From Halioglobus sp. (GTDB lineage Bacteria; Pseudomonadota; Gammaproteobacteria; Pseudomonadales; Halieaceae): DNA of 56,344 nt. The notes under the pieces are model-generated. The model saw only the letters and a program-made list of their open reading frames with translations, searched no databases and was not told where the DNA came from. Every line of letters starts with the position of its first letter. Positions within the stretch are counted from its first letter, which is position 1. A program made the position numbers and the translations under genes. The stretch spans positions 1-56,344 of the forward strand of contig JAGRIH010000024.1 in assembly GCA_020443345.1 (NCBI GenBank), given 5' to 3'. This document shows, one piece after another, positions 46,382 through 55,187 of this stretch.

Positions 46382-48025
46382 CTACCGGTCTGTTGGGACA
46401 ATCGACGAGCGGTCCAGTTCACCGTCGAAACGGGCAATCAGTGCCTGCAGTCGGGGGTCGCCTTCGATGGCCGCAATGGCGTGTTGCTGCCGCTCGCGCT
46501 GCAGGCGCGATCTGCGCGCCGCCGGGGTCTCCCCGCGCACCTGCCCCGGAATCACCGACACCGTCACCGGCTCGCCGAAATAGTTTTCCAGCGCCAGCCG
46601 CAGCTTGTCACTGTGCGATGCGTTGAACAGTGAGGCATTGTCCCGATCCAGTACAAAGCGCAGAGCACGGCCCTCGACACCGCGCAGTTCGCAGTGCGAG
46701 GCGATACTGTAGACCATACCGGCCAGGCCCAACTTGTCCAGCAACACGGGCCAGTTGCCACTGTCCAGCTGCGCCAGCGACGGCGCATCAGTGCCCGTGG
46801 TTGCCGCTGCGCCGGTGTGTACCACGACCGCCGGCGGCTCCCCGCGCGGCTTTTTTGCGCAAGTGCCGTCCTCCCCCGCGGCAGCGGGTGCCGGCGCGCC
46901 ATCGCGCCCCGCAGTGCCCGGCGCCCCCTGTTCCGGCGCTGCCACCGGCCGAAACGCCAGCATGCGCAGCGCGGTCATCTCAAAGACGTCGCGCGGGTCG
47001 GGGGCCAGCCCGATGTCCCGCTTGCCGTGCAGTGCGATCTGGTAGAACAACTGCAGATCCTCGGCCGTGATAACCCCGGCCAGGTGCGCCACGCGTTCGG
47101 CATCACCCCAGCGGTTGTCTAGCGCATCGGGCACCACCTGGGCGACGGCGACCCGGTGCAGCAGCGACAGCAATTCATCCAGGCTGCCGACAAAATCCGG
47201 CGCGTGCTCACCCATGTGCGCAATGACGGACAACACCGCCTGCGGCTCTGCGGCGCTCACCGCCTCCAGCAACTGGTAGACGAAGCTCAGGTCCACTGTG
47301 CCCAGCATGCTGCGCACATCGACTTCACTCAGCCGCCCCGCACCGAAGGCGATGGCCTGATCGGTCAGACTCAGGGCGTCGCGCATGCTGCCGGCCGCTG
47401 CGCGCCCCAGCAGCCACAGGGCCGGCTCCTCGAACGCGATCTGCTCCTGTTCGAGCACCGCGGCCAGGTGATCCACAATCTGCTGGGGCGGCATATTCTT
47501 CAGGTTGAACTGCAGGCAGCGCGACAGGACGGTCGCCGGCAGTTTCTGCGGGTCCGTGGTGGCCAGTAAAAATTTCACGTGCGGCGGCGGCTCTTCCAAG
47601 GTCTTGAGCAGGGCGTTGAAACTGTGCCCGGAGAGCATGTGCACCTCGTCGATCAGGTACACCTTGTAGCGCGAGTGCGCGGGGGCGTACTGCACGTTTT
47701 CCAGCAGTTCGCGCGTGTCCTCGACCCGGGTGCGCGAGGCGGCGTCGACTTCCAGCAGATCGACGCTGCGGCCCTGGGCGATCTCGACACAGGATGTGCA
47801 CTCGCCACAGGGACGGGAGCTGACCCCGACCGCGCAGTTGAAGCACTTGGCCAGGATGCGAGCGACGGTGGTCTTGCCCACACCCCGGGTCCCGGTGAAC
47901 AGGTAGGCGTGGTGCAAGCGATCGTGGTCCAGCGCGTTGATCAGCGCCTGCAGCACGTGCTCCTGGCCGACCATTTCCCGAAAACTCCGGGGCCGCCACT
48001 TGCGCGCCAGTACTTGATAGGACAC
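46382..48025 (-). CDS. dnaX: DNA polymerase III subunit tau (gamma by frameshift)
   Basis: 547-aa clamp-loader ATPase. Walker A GTRGVGKTT (about 45-53), zinc site with C64, C73, C76 and C79, Walker B VYLIDEVHML, and sensor LLATTDPQKLPATVLSRC. A short linker (360-410) separates domain III from the tau-specific C-terminus. The chain is shorter than the 643 aa of E. coli tau. An in-frame A-AAA-AAG heptamer at codons 390-392 could direct about half of ribosomes to a 412-aa gamma form ending at a TGA in the -1 frame. GTG start. Confidence 0.95.
   Translation of the reverse strand: MSYQVLARKWRPRSFREMVGQEHVLQALINALDHDRLHHAYLFTGTRGVGKTTVARILAKCFNCAVGVSSRPCGECTSCVEIAQGRSVDLLEVDAASRTRVEDTRELLENVQYAPAHSRYKVYLIDEVHMLSGHSFNALLKTLEEPPPHVKFLLATTDPQKLPATVLSRCLQFNLKNMPPQQIVDHLAAVLEQEQIAFEEPALWLLGRAAAGSMRDALSLTDQAIAFGAGRLSEVDVRSMLGTVDLSFVYQLLEAVSAAEPQAVLSVIAHMGEHAPDFVGSLDELLSLLHRVAVAQVVPDALDNRWGDAERVAHLAGVITAEDLQLFYQIALHGKRDIGLAPDPRDVFEMTALRMLAFRPVAAPEQGAPGTAGRDGAPAPAAAGEDGTCAKKPRGEPPAVVVHTGAAATTGTDAPSLAQLDSGNWPVLLDKLGLAGMVYSIASHCELRGVEGRALRFVLDRDNASLFNASHSDKLRLALENYFGEPVTVSVIPGQVRGETPAARRSRLQRERQQHAIAAIEGDPRLQALIARFDGELDRSSIVPTDR
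46834..46874 (-). promoter_or_regulatory. predicted -1 ribosomal frameshift signal in dnaX
   Basis: On the coding strand: GGAGG (46870-46874) acting as an internal Shine-Dalgarno, 13 bases, slippery A-AAA-AAG (46850-46856) in the zero frame at Ala390-Lys391-Lys392, 4 bases, then hairpin GCGG-GGAG-CCGC (46834-46845). A -1 slip adds 20 residues (Ala-Ala-Arg-Gly start) and ends at TGA 46788-46790, giving 412 aa. These are the three parts of the E. coli dnaX signal. Confidence 0.75.
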
Positions 48026-48212
48026 TGATTTGCCTTACCGCAAAAGCAAGCGGCAGCGCCGTGTATGGAATAAAATGTGCATTCAGAGTCTCCCGATTCG
48101 CCTGCTGCAAGGCGCAGTTCGCAGGGAATGTAGGTTACCTGTCCAGGGACTGCACCGCGGCAGCAACCGCATGGTGAGGCTTCCTTCGGACAAAGCGTCC
48201 GCCGTGAATGGC

Positions 48213-48322
48213 GGCGACCCGAACAGCCGCACCCCGGCACACGAGTCGATAACTACCGTTGCTCCCTTCCGGGCCTGGCGGGGTTTGCTATCTATCATTG
48301 CGGGGGGACCGCCCGGGCCGCC
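48213..48322 (-). ncRNA. ffs: signal recognition particle RNA (4.5S, small bacterial type)
   Basis: The minus strand holds the SRP core CAGGCCCGGAAGGGAGCA with the GGAA tetraloop and its flanking asymmetric loop (about 48258-48279). The ends pair perfectly over nine bases (GGCGGCCCG with CGGGTCGCC), fixing a length near 110 nt. The RNA binds Ffh and guides membrane-protein synthesis. It is transcribed toward dnaX, 187 bases away. A hairpin CCGCC/GGCGG (48199-48214) overlaps the 3' end but has only a short T-run. Confidence 0.93.
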
Positions 48323-48354
48323 ACAGCAGCCGCGCCAAGATGCGCAGGGCGCGT

Positions 48355-48383
48355 ATTGTGCTTTAATCGGCGACCGGCTGCAA
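48355..48383 (-). promoter_or_regulatory. candidate promoter of ffs
   Basis: Minus strand TTGCAG (48378-48383), 17-base spacer, CACAAT (48355-48360), about 32 bases before the RNA 5' end. That leaves a short leader, in line with the RNase P-processed precursor of E. coli 4.5S RNA. Confidence 0.35.
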
Positions 48384-48588
48384 GCGACTGCGACGGCCTG
48401 GTCCAGCCCCACATGCGCTGCGCCGGGAGCGGTTTGCCGGACTGTGCGAGGCTGAGCTGCCGGGCGCGAATCCCGGGGACGGGTTGACGGTGTGTCCGGC
48501 AAAGTGCTGCCGTTGCATCGCGACGGCTGCCAATAGGTCTTGCGGTCACTCATTCGACCTTGACTCGCGTGCCAGACGCTATACCCTG

Positions 48589-49764
48589 ATGCCCACCTCC
48601 TGGACCTCAGCGAACGCACCCGCCATGCACCAAGCACCCACCGCGACGGCCCGGTCTGCGCCGGGCAGGCTGTCCAGCTTGTGGGGCTTTGGCGCCGCCG
48701 CGCTGCTGGTTGGCGCCATAACCCTGGCCCTGCACACCCGCATGGCGCTGACCGAGCCAGCGCCAGCGCACCCGCCGCTGACCGTGGCGACCACCACCTA
48801 CGTGCTGCAGGACAGCTACCAGCGCCAGGTGTCCTACCTGGGTCTGATCGTGGCTGGCCGCAAGGCCACCCTGGGCTTCGAGGTGCCCGGTCAGATCGCC
48901 AGCATGCCCCTGCGACAGGGTGATCCGGTGCGTGCCGGACAACTCATCGCCGCGCTGGACGACAGTGCTTTGCAGGCGCGCCGCGCGGCGGTGGCCGCGG
49001 ACCAGGAACAGGTGCGCGCGGAACTGGAGCTGGCCCGGCTGAAGGCGCGGCGACAGCGCGAACTCAGTGCCTCCGGGGCGGTGTCCAGGGAGGCCTTCGA
49101 CGAGACGCGACTGCACGCCCGGGCCCTGGAATCCCGACTGGAAGCGGTGACCGCGCGCCTGACTGGCATCGATATCGAACTGCGCCAGGCCCGGCTGCGC
49201 GCCCCCTACGCCGGCGTGATTGCCGACCGCTACGTCTATCAGGGCGCCGTGGTCAGTCCCGGCACGCCGGTGGTCAAACTGCTGGAAACCACGGCGCAGG
49301 AAGCCCATATCGGCGTGGCGGCGGAGCGCGCGGCGACCTTTACCAGCGGCGAGCAGCATGTGCTCAACCTGCGCGGCACCGCCTTCGAGGCCGCAGTGCT
49401 CTCGGTGCGGCCCGATGTGGATCCGGTAACCCGCACGGCAACGGTCGTCTTTGGCTTGCCGGCCGGCATCCATGCGCTCGACGGCGAGCCCGTCACACTG
49501 CAATTGCGCGAGCGCGTGGTGCAAAGCGGCGGCTGGCTGCCCCTGGCCGCCCTGATCGAGGGACAGCGCGGCGTGTGGACCGTGCTGCGCCTGAGCCCCG
49601 ACGGGGATGCGCTGCGCACCGTGCGCGAAGCGGTCGAGGTCCTCGATCTGCAGGGAGACCGGGCCTATGTGCGCGGCACGCTGGCGGACGCTGCCCTGGT
49701 GGTGGCCAATGGCGTGCACCGCATTACACCCGGCACCCTGGTCACCGCGCAGGCCGGGCGCTGA
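48589..49764 (+). CDS. RND efflux periplasmic adaptor (membrane fusion protein)
   Basis: About 391 aa. One N-terminal membrane anchor (LWGFGAAALLVGAITLAL), no lipobox. Then a barrel-sandwich half LGFEVPGQIASMPLRQGDPV, a helical hairpin about 130-195, the second sandwich half RLRAPYAGVIADRYVYQGAVV, and a beta-barrel. It bridges the pump in the next gene to an outer-membrane channel, for which no gene is present here. Start uncertain: ATG 48589 or 48625. Its stop is one base before the pump start. Confidence 0.88.
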   Translation: MPTSWTSANAPAMHQAPTATARSAPGRLSSLWGFGAAALLVGAITLALHTRMALTEPAPAHPPLTVATTTYVLQDSYQRQVSYLGLIVAGRKATLGFEVPGQIASMPLRQGDPVRAGQLIAALDDSALQARRAAVAADQEQVRAELELARLKARRQRELSASGAVSREAFDETRLHARALESRLEAVTARLTGIDIELRQARLRAPYAGVIADRYVYQGAVVSPGTPVVKLLETTAQEAHIGVAAERAATFTSGEQHVLNLRGTAFEAAVLSVRPDVDPVTRTATVVFGLPAGIHALDGEPVTLQLRERVVQSGGWLPLAALIEGQRGVWTVLRLSPDGDALRTVREAVEVLDLQGDRAYVRGTLADAALVVANGVHRITPGTLVTAQAGR

Positions 49765-49765
49765 C

Positions 49766-52700
49766 GTGCTGGCGCGCTACATCTACCGGCATCCGCGGTA
49801 TTTTGCGCTGATTGTCATTTGCGTCGTCGCGATCGGTATCAGCAGCTTCCGTTCCATTGCCCGTCAGGAAGACCCCTCGCTCACCAACTTCGTGGCGACG
49901 ATTACGACGTTTTATCCGGGGGCGACCCCGGATCGCGTAGAGGCTCTGGTCACCCGGCCGCTGGAGGACGAGTTGCGCAAGATATCCGAGATCGAGGAGC
50001 TGCGCTCGACCTCCAACACCGGGGTCTCGGTGTTGAACGTGCGCCTGCTCGATGAACTGCCGGACGCCGAGCTGGAGCGCGCCTGGTCCGAAGTGCGCGA
50101 TGCCGTGGCAGATGCGGCCCTGCAATTTCCAGCGGGCGCCGGGGACCCGGACTTCGACAACGACCGCCTCACCTCCTTTACCGCCATCGTGGCGCTCTCC
50201 GCCAGCGGCGCCGAGGATATGCCGCCCTCTCTGCTGCACCGCCTGGCACAGGATTTTGCCGATCGCCTGCGCAACCTTCCGGGCACCAAACTGGTGGAAC
50301 TGTTTGGTGAACCGCATGAGGAAATACGCGTAGAGATCGACGAGCGCGCACTGGTGTCGCGCCATCTCAGCCTGGCGCAGGTGTCCGCCGCCCTGGCGGC
50401 CGCCGACGCGCGCACGGCATCCGGACGCGCCTCCGGCGCCGGCACCGACCTGCTGATCGAGCTGGAGGGGGACTTCGATTCGATGGAGCGCATCCGCCAG
50501 GTGATCGTCAACACCGGCAGCGGCGGCAGCGCCACGCGGATCGCGGATATCGCCAGCGTGTACAAGGCCGCCGTGTCGCCGCCACCGGCGCTGGCCTTGG
50601 CCCAGGGGCGCCCGGCGATCCTGGTGGGCGCCATCATGGAAAGCGGCCGGCAGGTCGACGTGTGGAGCCGGGCTTTCAACGAGCTGGTCCAGCAGTATCG
50701 CCTACAGTCCGCCGCCGGACTGCAACTGGCGGTGACCTACGACCAGAGCGGTTACGCCAGGGCGCGCCTGCTGCAGGTCGCGGGCAACCTGGCCATGGGT
50801 GTCGCCCTGGTCATGCTGGTCCTGCTGTTCACGCTGGGCTGGCGCGCCGCCGTGGTCGTGGCGGTGATATTGCCGCTGTGCGGCTTGATCTCCATTACCG
50901 TGATGGAGCGCATGGGCATCGCCCTGCAGCAGATGTCCGTCAGCGGCCTCATCGTGGCGCTGGGCCTGCTGGTGGATGGCTCCATCGTCATGACGGACGA
51001 GACCCGCAAGCGACTGCTGCTCGGCCACAATCCCGTCGAGGCCATCGGCGGGTCGGTGCAGCGGCTGCGAGTACCCTTGATCGCCTCGGCGCTGACCACG
51101 GTGCTGGCCTTTCTACCGATGGCGATCATCCCCGGGCCCGCCGGGGACTTTCTGGGCAGTATCGCCCAGGCGGTGATTATCATGCTGAGCACCTCGATCG
51201 TGCTGGCGCTGGCGCTGACACCGGTGCTCGCGGCCTGGCTGCTGCCGCGCGCAGGTGCCGCGGCGGTCCCGTGGTACAGCGGCGGCGTGCGCAGCGGCAG
51301 GTGGGGCCGCTGGCTGAGCGCCGCCATGGACTGGAGCCTGCGCCAGCCCCGGGCAGCCATTGCGCTGGCGCTGGCCCTGCCGGTCAGCGGCTTTCTGGCG
51401 TTTCCCACGCTCACCGCACAGTTTTTCCCGGGCACCGATCGCGACCAGTTCTATATCCAGGTCAAGCTGGCCGACGGCCGCTCGATCTACGACACCCGCG
51501 CACTGGTGCAGCGCATCGACTCCCGCCTGCGCGAGCACCCGCTGATTCGGCGGGTGGACTGGACCATCGGCGAGAGCGCGCCGGCCTTCTACTACAACAT
51601 GTACCGACTGCGCGAGGGCATCCCGTCGTGGGCCGAAGCGCTGGTGCTGACGCGCGATGCGCAGCGCACCGATGAGCTGATCGGGCGGCTGCAGCGGGAA
51701 CTGGACCGGGAATTTCCCGCGGCGCGCATCGTGGTGCGCGGCATCGACCAGGGGCCGCCGGTGCGGGCGCCGCTGGAGATCGAGATCACCGGACCCAACC
51801 TGGCGGTACTACAGGAACTGGGCGAGCAGTTCCGGCGGCGGATGGACCGTGTGCCCTACGTCACCCACACCAGCACCGACCTGAGCGGCGGCGCACCCAA
51901 GCTGGTGTTCGTTCTGCAGGAAGAGAAACTGCGCCTGGCGCAACTGCAGTTGAGCGATGCCGCCAGCGCGCTCAACGACAGCCTGCGCGGACGCGTGGGC
52001 GGTGAAGTGCTGGAGGGCACGGAACGCCTGCCGGTGCGCGTGCGGCTGGGCGAGCAGCGCTGGGGCACCGCCGATCGCATCGCCGACCTGCGCATCAGCC
52101 TGGACGGAGCGCGCCAGAGCATCCCGGGGACGGTGGGCGGCATTCCGCTGAACGCCGTCGGCGAGGTGCGACTGGTACCATCGCAGAGCCCGATATCGCG
52201 GCTGGACGGCCAGCGCATCAACACCGTGCAGGGGTTTATCACGCGCGGCACCCTGCCCCAGGAGGCCCTGCAGTATCTGCAGCGCGACCTGGCGCACCAA
52301 CCCATCGCCCTGCCCCCCAGCTACGCCATGGCCTACGGCGGCGATACGGACGAGCGCGCCGACGTGCAGGCCGATATCGCGGCCCCGCTGGGCGTCATCC
52401 TGTTTGCCCTGCTGGCAACCCTGGTGTTGACGTTCAATAGCTGGCGCCTGACTGCCGTTGCACTGCTGGTCTGTGTCTGCTCTGTCGGCCTGTCCCTGCT
52501 GTCACTGGCGCTGTTCAACTACCCGTTCGGCATCCAGGCCCTGATCGGCGTCATCGGCTCGATCGGGGTGTCCATCAACGCCGCCATCATCATCATGACC
52601 GCGCTGCAGGGCAATGCCGCGGCGCTGGACGGGGGTCGGTACGCCATTCGCTGTGTGGTGATGGACTGCAGCCGGCATATCGTTTCCACCACGGTGACGA

Positions 52701-52891
52701 CATTTGGCGGCTTTCTGCCGCTGATTCTGGAGGGGGGCAAATTCTGGCCGCCGTTTGCCATGGCGATTGCCGGGGGCGTGCTGCTGTCGACGATTATCTC
52801 GTTCTTTCTGGTGCCGCCACTGTTTCTGCTGTCTACGCGAACCTGGATAAAAGCGGCGCGTGCACAGTTCAGGGAACGAGCTATGCTATAG
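49766..52891 (+). CDS. RND efflux transporter permease
   Basis: 1041-aa inner-membrane pump with 12 expected helices and two large periplasmic loops. The start is GTG 49766 directly after the adaptor stop; the frame upstream belongs to the adaptor shadow. In helix 4 the usual Asp-Asp proton relay (AcrB D407-D408) reads D404-G405 in LGLLVDGSIVMTDE, with a further acidic pair D411-E412. It belongs to the HAE-1-like group rather than AcrB proper. Substrate unknown. Confidence 0.92.
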   Translation: MLARYIYRHPRYFALIVICVVAIGISSFRSIARQEDPSLTNFVATITTFYPGATPDRVEALVTRPLEDELRKISEIEELRSTSNTGVSVLNVRLLDELPDAELERAWSEVRDAVADAALQFPAGAGDPDFDNDRLTSFTAIVALSASGAEDMPPSLLHRLAQDFADRLRNLPGTKLVELFGEPHEEIRVEIDERALVSRHLSLAQVSAALAAADARTASGRASGAGTDLLIELEGDFDSMERIRQVIVNTGSGGSATRIADIASVYKAAVSPPPALALAQGRPAILVGAIMESGRQVDVWSRAFNELVQQYRLQSAAGLQLAVTYDQSGYARARLLQVAGNLAMGVALVMLVLLFTLGWRAAVVVAVILPLCGLISITVMERMGIALQQMSVSGLIVALGLLVDGSIVMTDETRKRLLLGHNPVEAIGGSVQRLRVPLIASALTTVLAFLPMAIIPGPAGDFLGSIAQAVIIMLSTSIVLALALTPVLAAWLLPRAGAAAVPWYSGGVRSGRWGRWLSAAMDWSLRQPRAAIALALALPVSGFLAFPTLTAQFFPGTDRDQFYIQVKLADGRSIYDTRALVQRIDSRLREHPLIRRVDWTIGESAPAFYYNMYRLREGIPSWAEALVLTRDAQRTDELIGRLQRELDREFPAARIVVRGIDQGPPVRAPLEIEITGPNLAVLQELGEQFRRRMDRVPYVTHTSTDLSGGAPKLVFVLQEEKLRLAQLQLSDAASALNDSLRGRVGGEVLEGTERLPVRVRLGEQRWGTADRIADLRISLDGARQSIPGTVGGIPLNAVGEVRLVPSQSPISRLDGQRINTVQGFITRGTLPQEALQYLQRDLAHQPIALPPSYAMAYGGDTDERADVQADIAAPLGVILFALLATLVLTFNSWRLTAVALLVCVCSVGLSLLSLALFNYPFGIQALIGVIGSIGVSINAAIIIMTALQGNAAALDGGRYAIRCVVMDCSRHIVSTTVTTFGGFLPLILEGGKFWPPFAMAIAGGVLLSTIISFFLVPPLFLLSTRTWIKAARAQFRERAML

Positions 52892-52940
52892 GCTGGACCA
52901 CACCGGGTCAGAGGGCGTCACGCGACACGGAGGAAACACC

Positions 52941-53270
52941 ATGTCCAAGCAAACACCCCCGGACACCTACCTGAGGATCAGGCAGCGCCACCAAACGCTT
53001 GCCAAAGCGGTGGAAGATCTCGGCAAGACGGCGAAAAATGCGGGTCCTGTCGACGAAAAAACGGCCCAGTTGATACAACTGGCCGCCGCCACCACCCTGC
53101 GCTCCGAAGGCGCCGTGCACAGCCACACCCGACGGGCGCTGGAGGCCGGAGCCGACCGGGAGGAAATACAGCACGCCATTATTCTGCTTACCAGCACCGT
53201 GGGCTTCCCCACCGTTGTCGCGGCGCTGAGCTGGGCGGATGACGTTATTGACGATAAAGCGTCGTCGTAG
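52941..53270 (+). CDS. carboxymuconolactone decarboxylase-like protein
   Basis: 109 aa from ATG 52941, with GGAGG eight bases upstream. The helical CMD/AhpD fold is suggested by AQLIQLAAATTLRSEGAVHSHTRRAL and EEIQHAIILLTSTVGFP. The redox CxxC of AhpD is missing: the site reads EGAVHSH, so peroxidase-type activity is unlikely. The role is unknown. It follows the RND pump by 49 bases and may share its transcript. Confidence 0.8.
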   Translation: MSKQTPPDTYLRIRQRHQTLAKAVEDLGKTAKNAGPVDEKTAQLIQLAAATTLRSEGAVHSHTRRALEAGADREEIQHAIILLTSTVGFPTVVAALSWADDVIDDKASS

Positions 53271-53922
53271 CTGCGGCGTCCCAATACTCAGGCAGGCCCA
53301 TTGCGCTCCTGTCACGGGATCACGGTCCTATACCCCCTCCGCGTCGCCGGCATCACCCACATCGTCACTCGTTCCCACCAGCGCCTCGACCCGTGCATTA
53401 CCGATACTGCTGCCAGACGCTACCAGCACCGCGCCTTCGCTTCAGGCAACTGCCCGCCGTTCCCGCATGGCATCGGCGCGAGCACTGCAGAGCGCCGAAG
53501 GGATTGCGCAAATATCGGGTTCGAGACCGCTTTGCACTAATTGACTGCGCCGCTCAAGACACCGCTGCCTCACCGACACGCAGCGAGCCCCGACACCGCT
53601 TGTCCGCATCCCTGCGCAACAAGGTATTTTGCTCGTCCATGCTGCCGACTGGTCAGTGTTCAACCGTGTCACCAGCAAGACAACGGTGCCTTGTGCGACG
53701 CACCGGGACAGTGTCGCACAGACCAAAACGAAGCGATGTAGGGGAAATCCTGATTTTTTTGTCGGACACCGAATCGGCTCGGAGCATCCTGACCCAACAA
53801 CCCTGGGGCGCTGGAAGTGGCAAGCGCCAGTCCTGTGGGCCACTTCAGGAACATGCGGTGCCGCTGGTGGTAATCGATCATGACACGCCCCTTCGCATGA
53901 GTTTGTGCAATATCGCACAGTG
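53271..53922. other. 652-base region without a confident gene
   Basis: No frame gives a recognisable protein with a start signal. On the minus strand a stop-to-stop stretch (about 53328-53440) reads with coding-like composition, ending GTSDDVGDAGDAEGV, but has no start and is closed upstream by TGA, so it could be decayed coding sequence. A hairpin-prone segment lies near 53805-53850 (GGCGCT and AGCGCC). The promoter of the CMD gene is not here, as that gene points into this region. Confidence 0.4.
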
Positions 53923-54324
53923 CTAACTCTTGCCCAGGTATGCTCCCACGCCACCGGTACTGGAGCGAATCCAAACCGCATCCGGCAGTTGCGGCTCGCA
54001 ATAGCGATGGAAGTCCCCCGGGGCATCCAGCAACAGCAGATCGACGCCGACGTTCCCCAGAAAGCGCCCCATCGTGATGAAGTGTCTGCAGCCGGAATTC
54101 GCCGCGGCCGCTGGCTCCAGCGCCGCGCAGTCGACAAGCGCATACTGGAAATAGCTGGCACCGGAGCGCTTCATTGCGTAAAAGACGGCGCTGACGCAAT
54201 GAGAAAAATCCGCGGCGCAGGTCAGCGACAGGACCAGCATGTTGTCTTCGATAAACATATCGAAACCTGAAGTGGGCCAGTCTGTATCGCCATCCCGTCT
54301 CATCACGCGGGATACTTTGACCAT
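53923..54324 (-). CDS. unrecognised 133-aa protein, possibly STAS-like
   Basis: 133 aa, ATG start, no signal peptide or membrane helix. Alternating strands and helices, with MLVLSLTCAADFSHCVSAVF, YALVDCAALE and VGVDLLLLDAPGDF, loosely resemble the beta-alpha order of a STAS domain (anti-sigma-antagonist type), including a VDC where STAS proteins have a VxDLS-like strand. No phosphorylatable Ser is obvious, so this is only a shape-based suggestion. It is isolated from other genes on both sides. Confidence 0.5.
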   Translation of the reverse strand: MVKVSRVMRRDGDTDWPTSGFDMFIEDNMLVLSLTCAADFSHCVSAVFYAMKRSGASYFQYALVDCAALEPAAAANSGCRHFITMGRFLGNVGVDLLLLDAPGDFHRYCEPQLPDAVWIRSSTGGVGAYLGKS

Positions 54325-54736
54325 GGCTAGGCTCCTGTTACAACTGTTACACCCCCGTTCACCGCGACTTGAGTTTTCGCTCTATCAGGGGCTGACGGTG
54401 CCGGGCTCGCACTGCACTGCGGTATTGACGGTAGACAGCGCGAAGTCAGCCACGCCGGGCGTTGCTTGTCGACCGGTGCGCAGCACAGTAACAGGCAAGG
54501 CTGCAAGGTCAGGACATACTACAGGTGGAGCCGCAGGCAGATACAGCGACACTGAGCGAAATCAGGTTTTCCCCTATACCGGCAGCCAGCGCTCGAAGTA
54601 ACACTGTATTCATGGCAGTGCGGTATCAAGCACAGACATGCTTGGCAGTACCGGCAGCGGCTCGGCTCTCAAGGCCGGCGACAAGCCCCGAACGCGCTGC
54701 ACGGTGCGGGGTGTGCAAAACGACGGAGACCGGACA
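54325..54736. other. 412-base intergenic region before the PilZ gene
   Basis: Lies between the divergent 133-aa gene and the PilZ gene. It contains the direct repeat TGTTACAAC/TGTTACAC near 54334-54350 and an open frame from 54638 that runs in phase into the PilZ gene but lacks a ribosome-binding site. Both promoters should be here; none is clear. Confidence 0.4.
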
Positions 54737-55084
54737 ATGGAACATCGCCTGCATCAGCGTGTGCGCATTCGCATCGCAGTCGAAATCACTTTCAAGGGGG
54801 TGCGCACCGACAACCTGTACACCAGAGATATCAGCAGCGCCGGTGTCTTCATAGAGACCGAGGCCAGTTCACTGCCACTGTTGAGTCTCGTGCAGGTCAC
54901 GTTCGACGACATCGCTAACGGCGTGCAGGTCAAACCGATGGCGATGCTGGTTGTGCATAAATCAGCCACGGGCGTGGGCTTGATGTCGATAAAGGAGGAA
55001 ACGGCAATCACTGCGATCGCCAATGTGCCGCGAGCGCATCTGTCGACGCGGGTGCATCAACCGCGCTACGCACACCGGCGCTGA
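54737..55084 (+). CDS. PilZ domain protein
   Basis: 115 aa from ATG 54737, with GGAG ten bases upstream. The c-di-GMP-binding signature is present: an Arg-x3-Arg motif in HRLHQRVR near the start, then D-I-S-S-A-G (DxSxxG) at about 34-39. A single PilZ domain fills most of the chain. It should act as a c-di-GMP-sensing regulator or adaptor; the partner is unknown. The C-terminus is basic. Confidence 0.85.
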   Translation: MEHRLHQRVRIRIAVEITFKGVRTDNLYTRDISSAGVFIETEASSLPLLSLVQVTFDDIANGVQVKPMAMLVVHKSATGVGLMSIKEETAITAIANVPRAHLSTRVHQPRYAHRR

Positions 55085-55187
55085 CAAGGGCACCCACGGC
55101 AGTGCCGTGTCACAGCTTGCACAGCCGTGCGGGCGTGTCGTTGCCGCCTCACACTGACTGGGCACCGCAGTGTCGCCGGTTTGGCGG

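Noticed and set aside
53669-54199. 176-aa minus-strand protein
   Set aside because: It is an out-of-frame reading of the 133-aa gene running on into non-coding DNA, with poor composition.
54638-54736. N-terminal extension of the PilZ protein
   Set aside because: No ribosome-binding site; GGAG precedes ATG 54737, and PilZ motifs begin right after that start.
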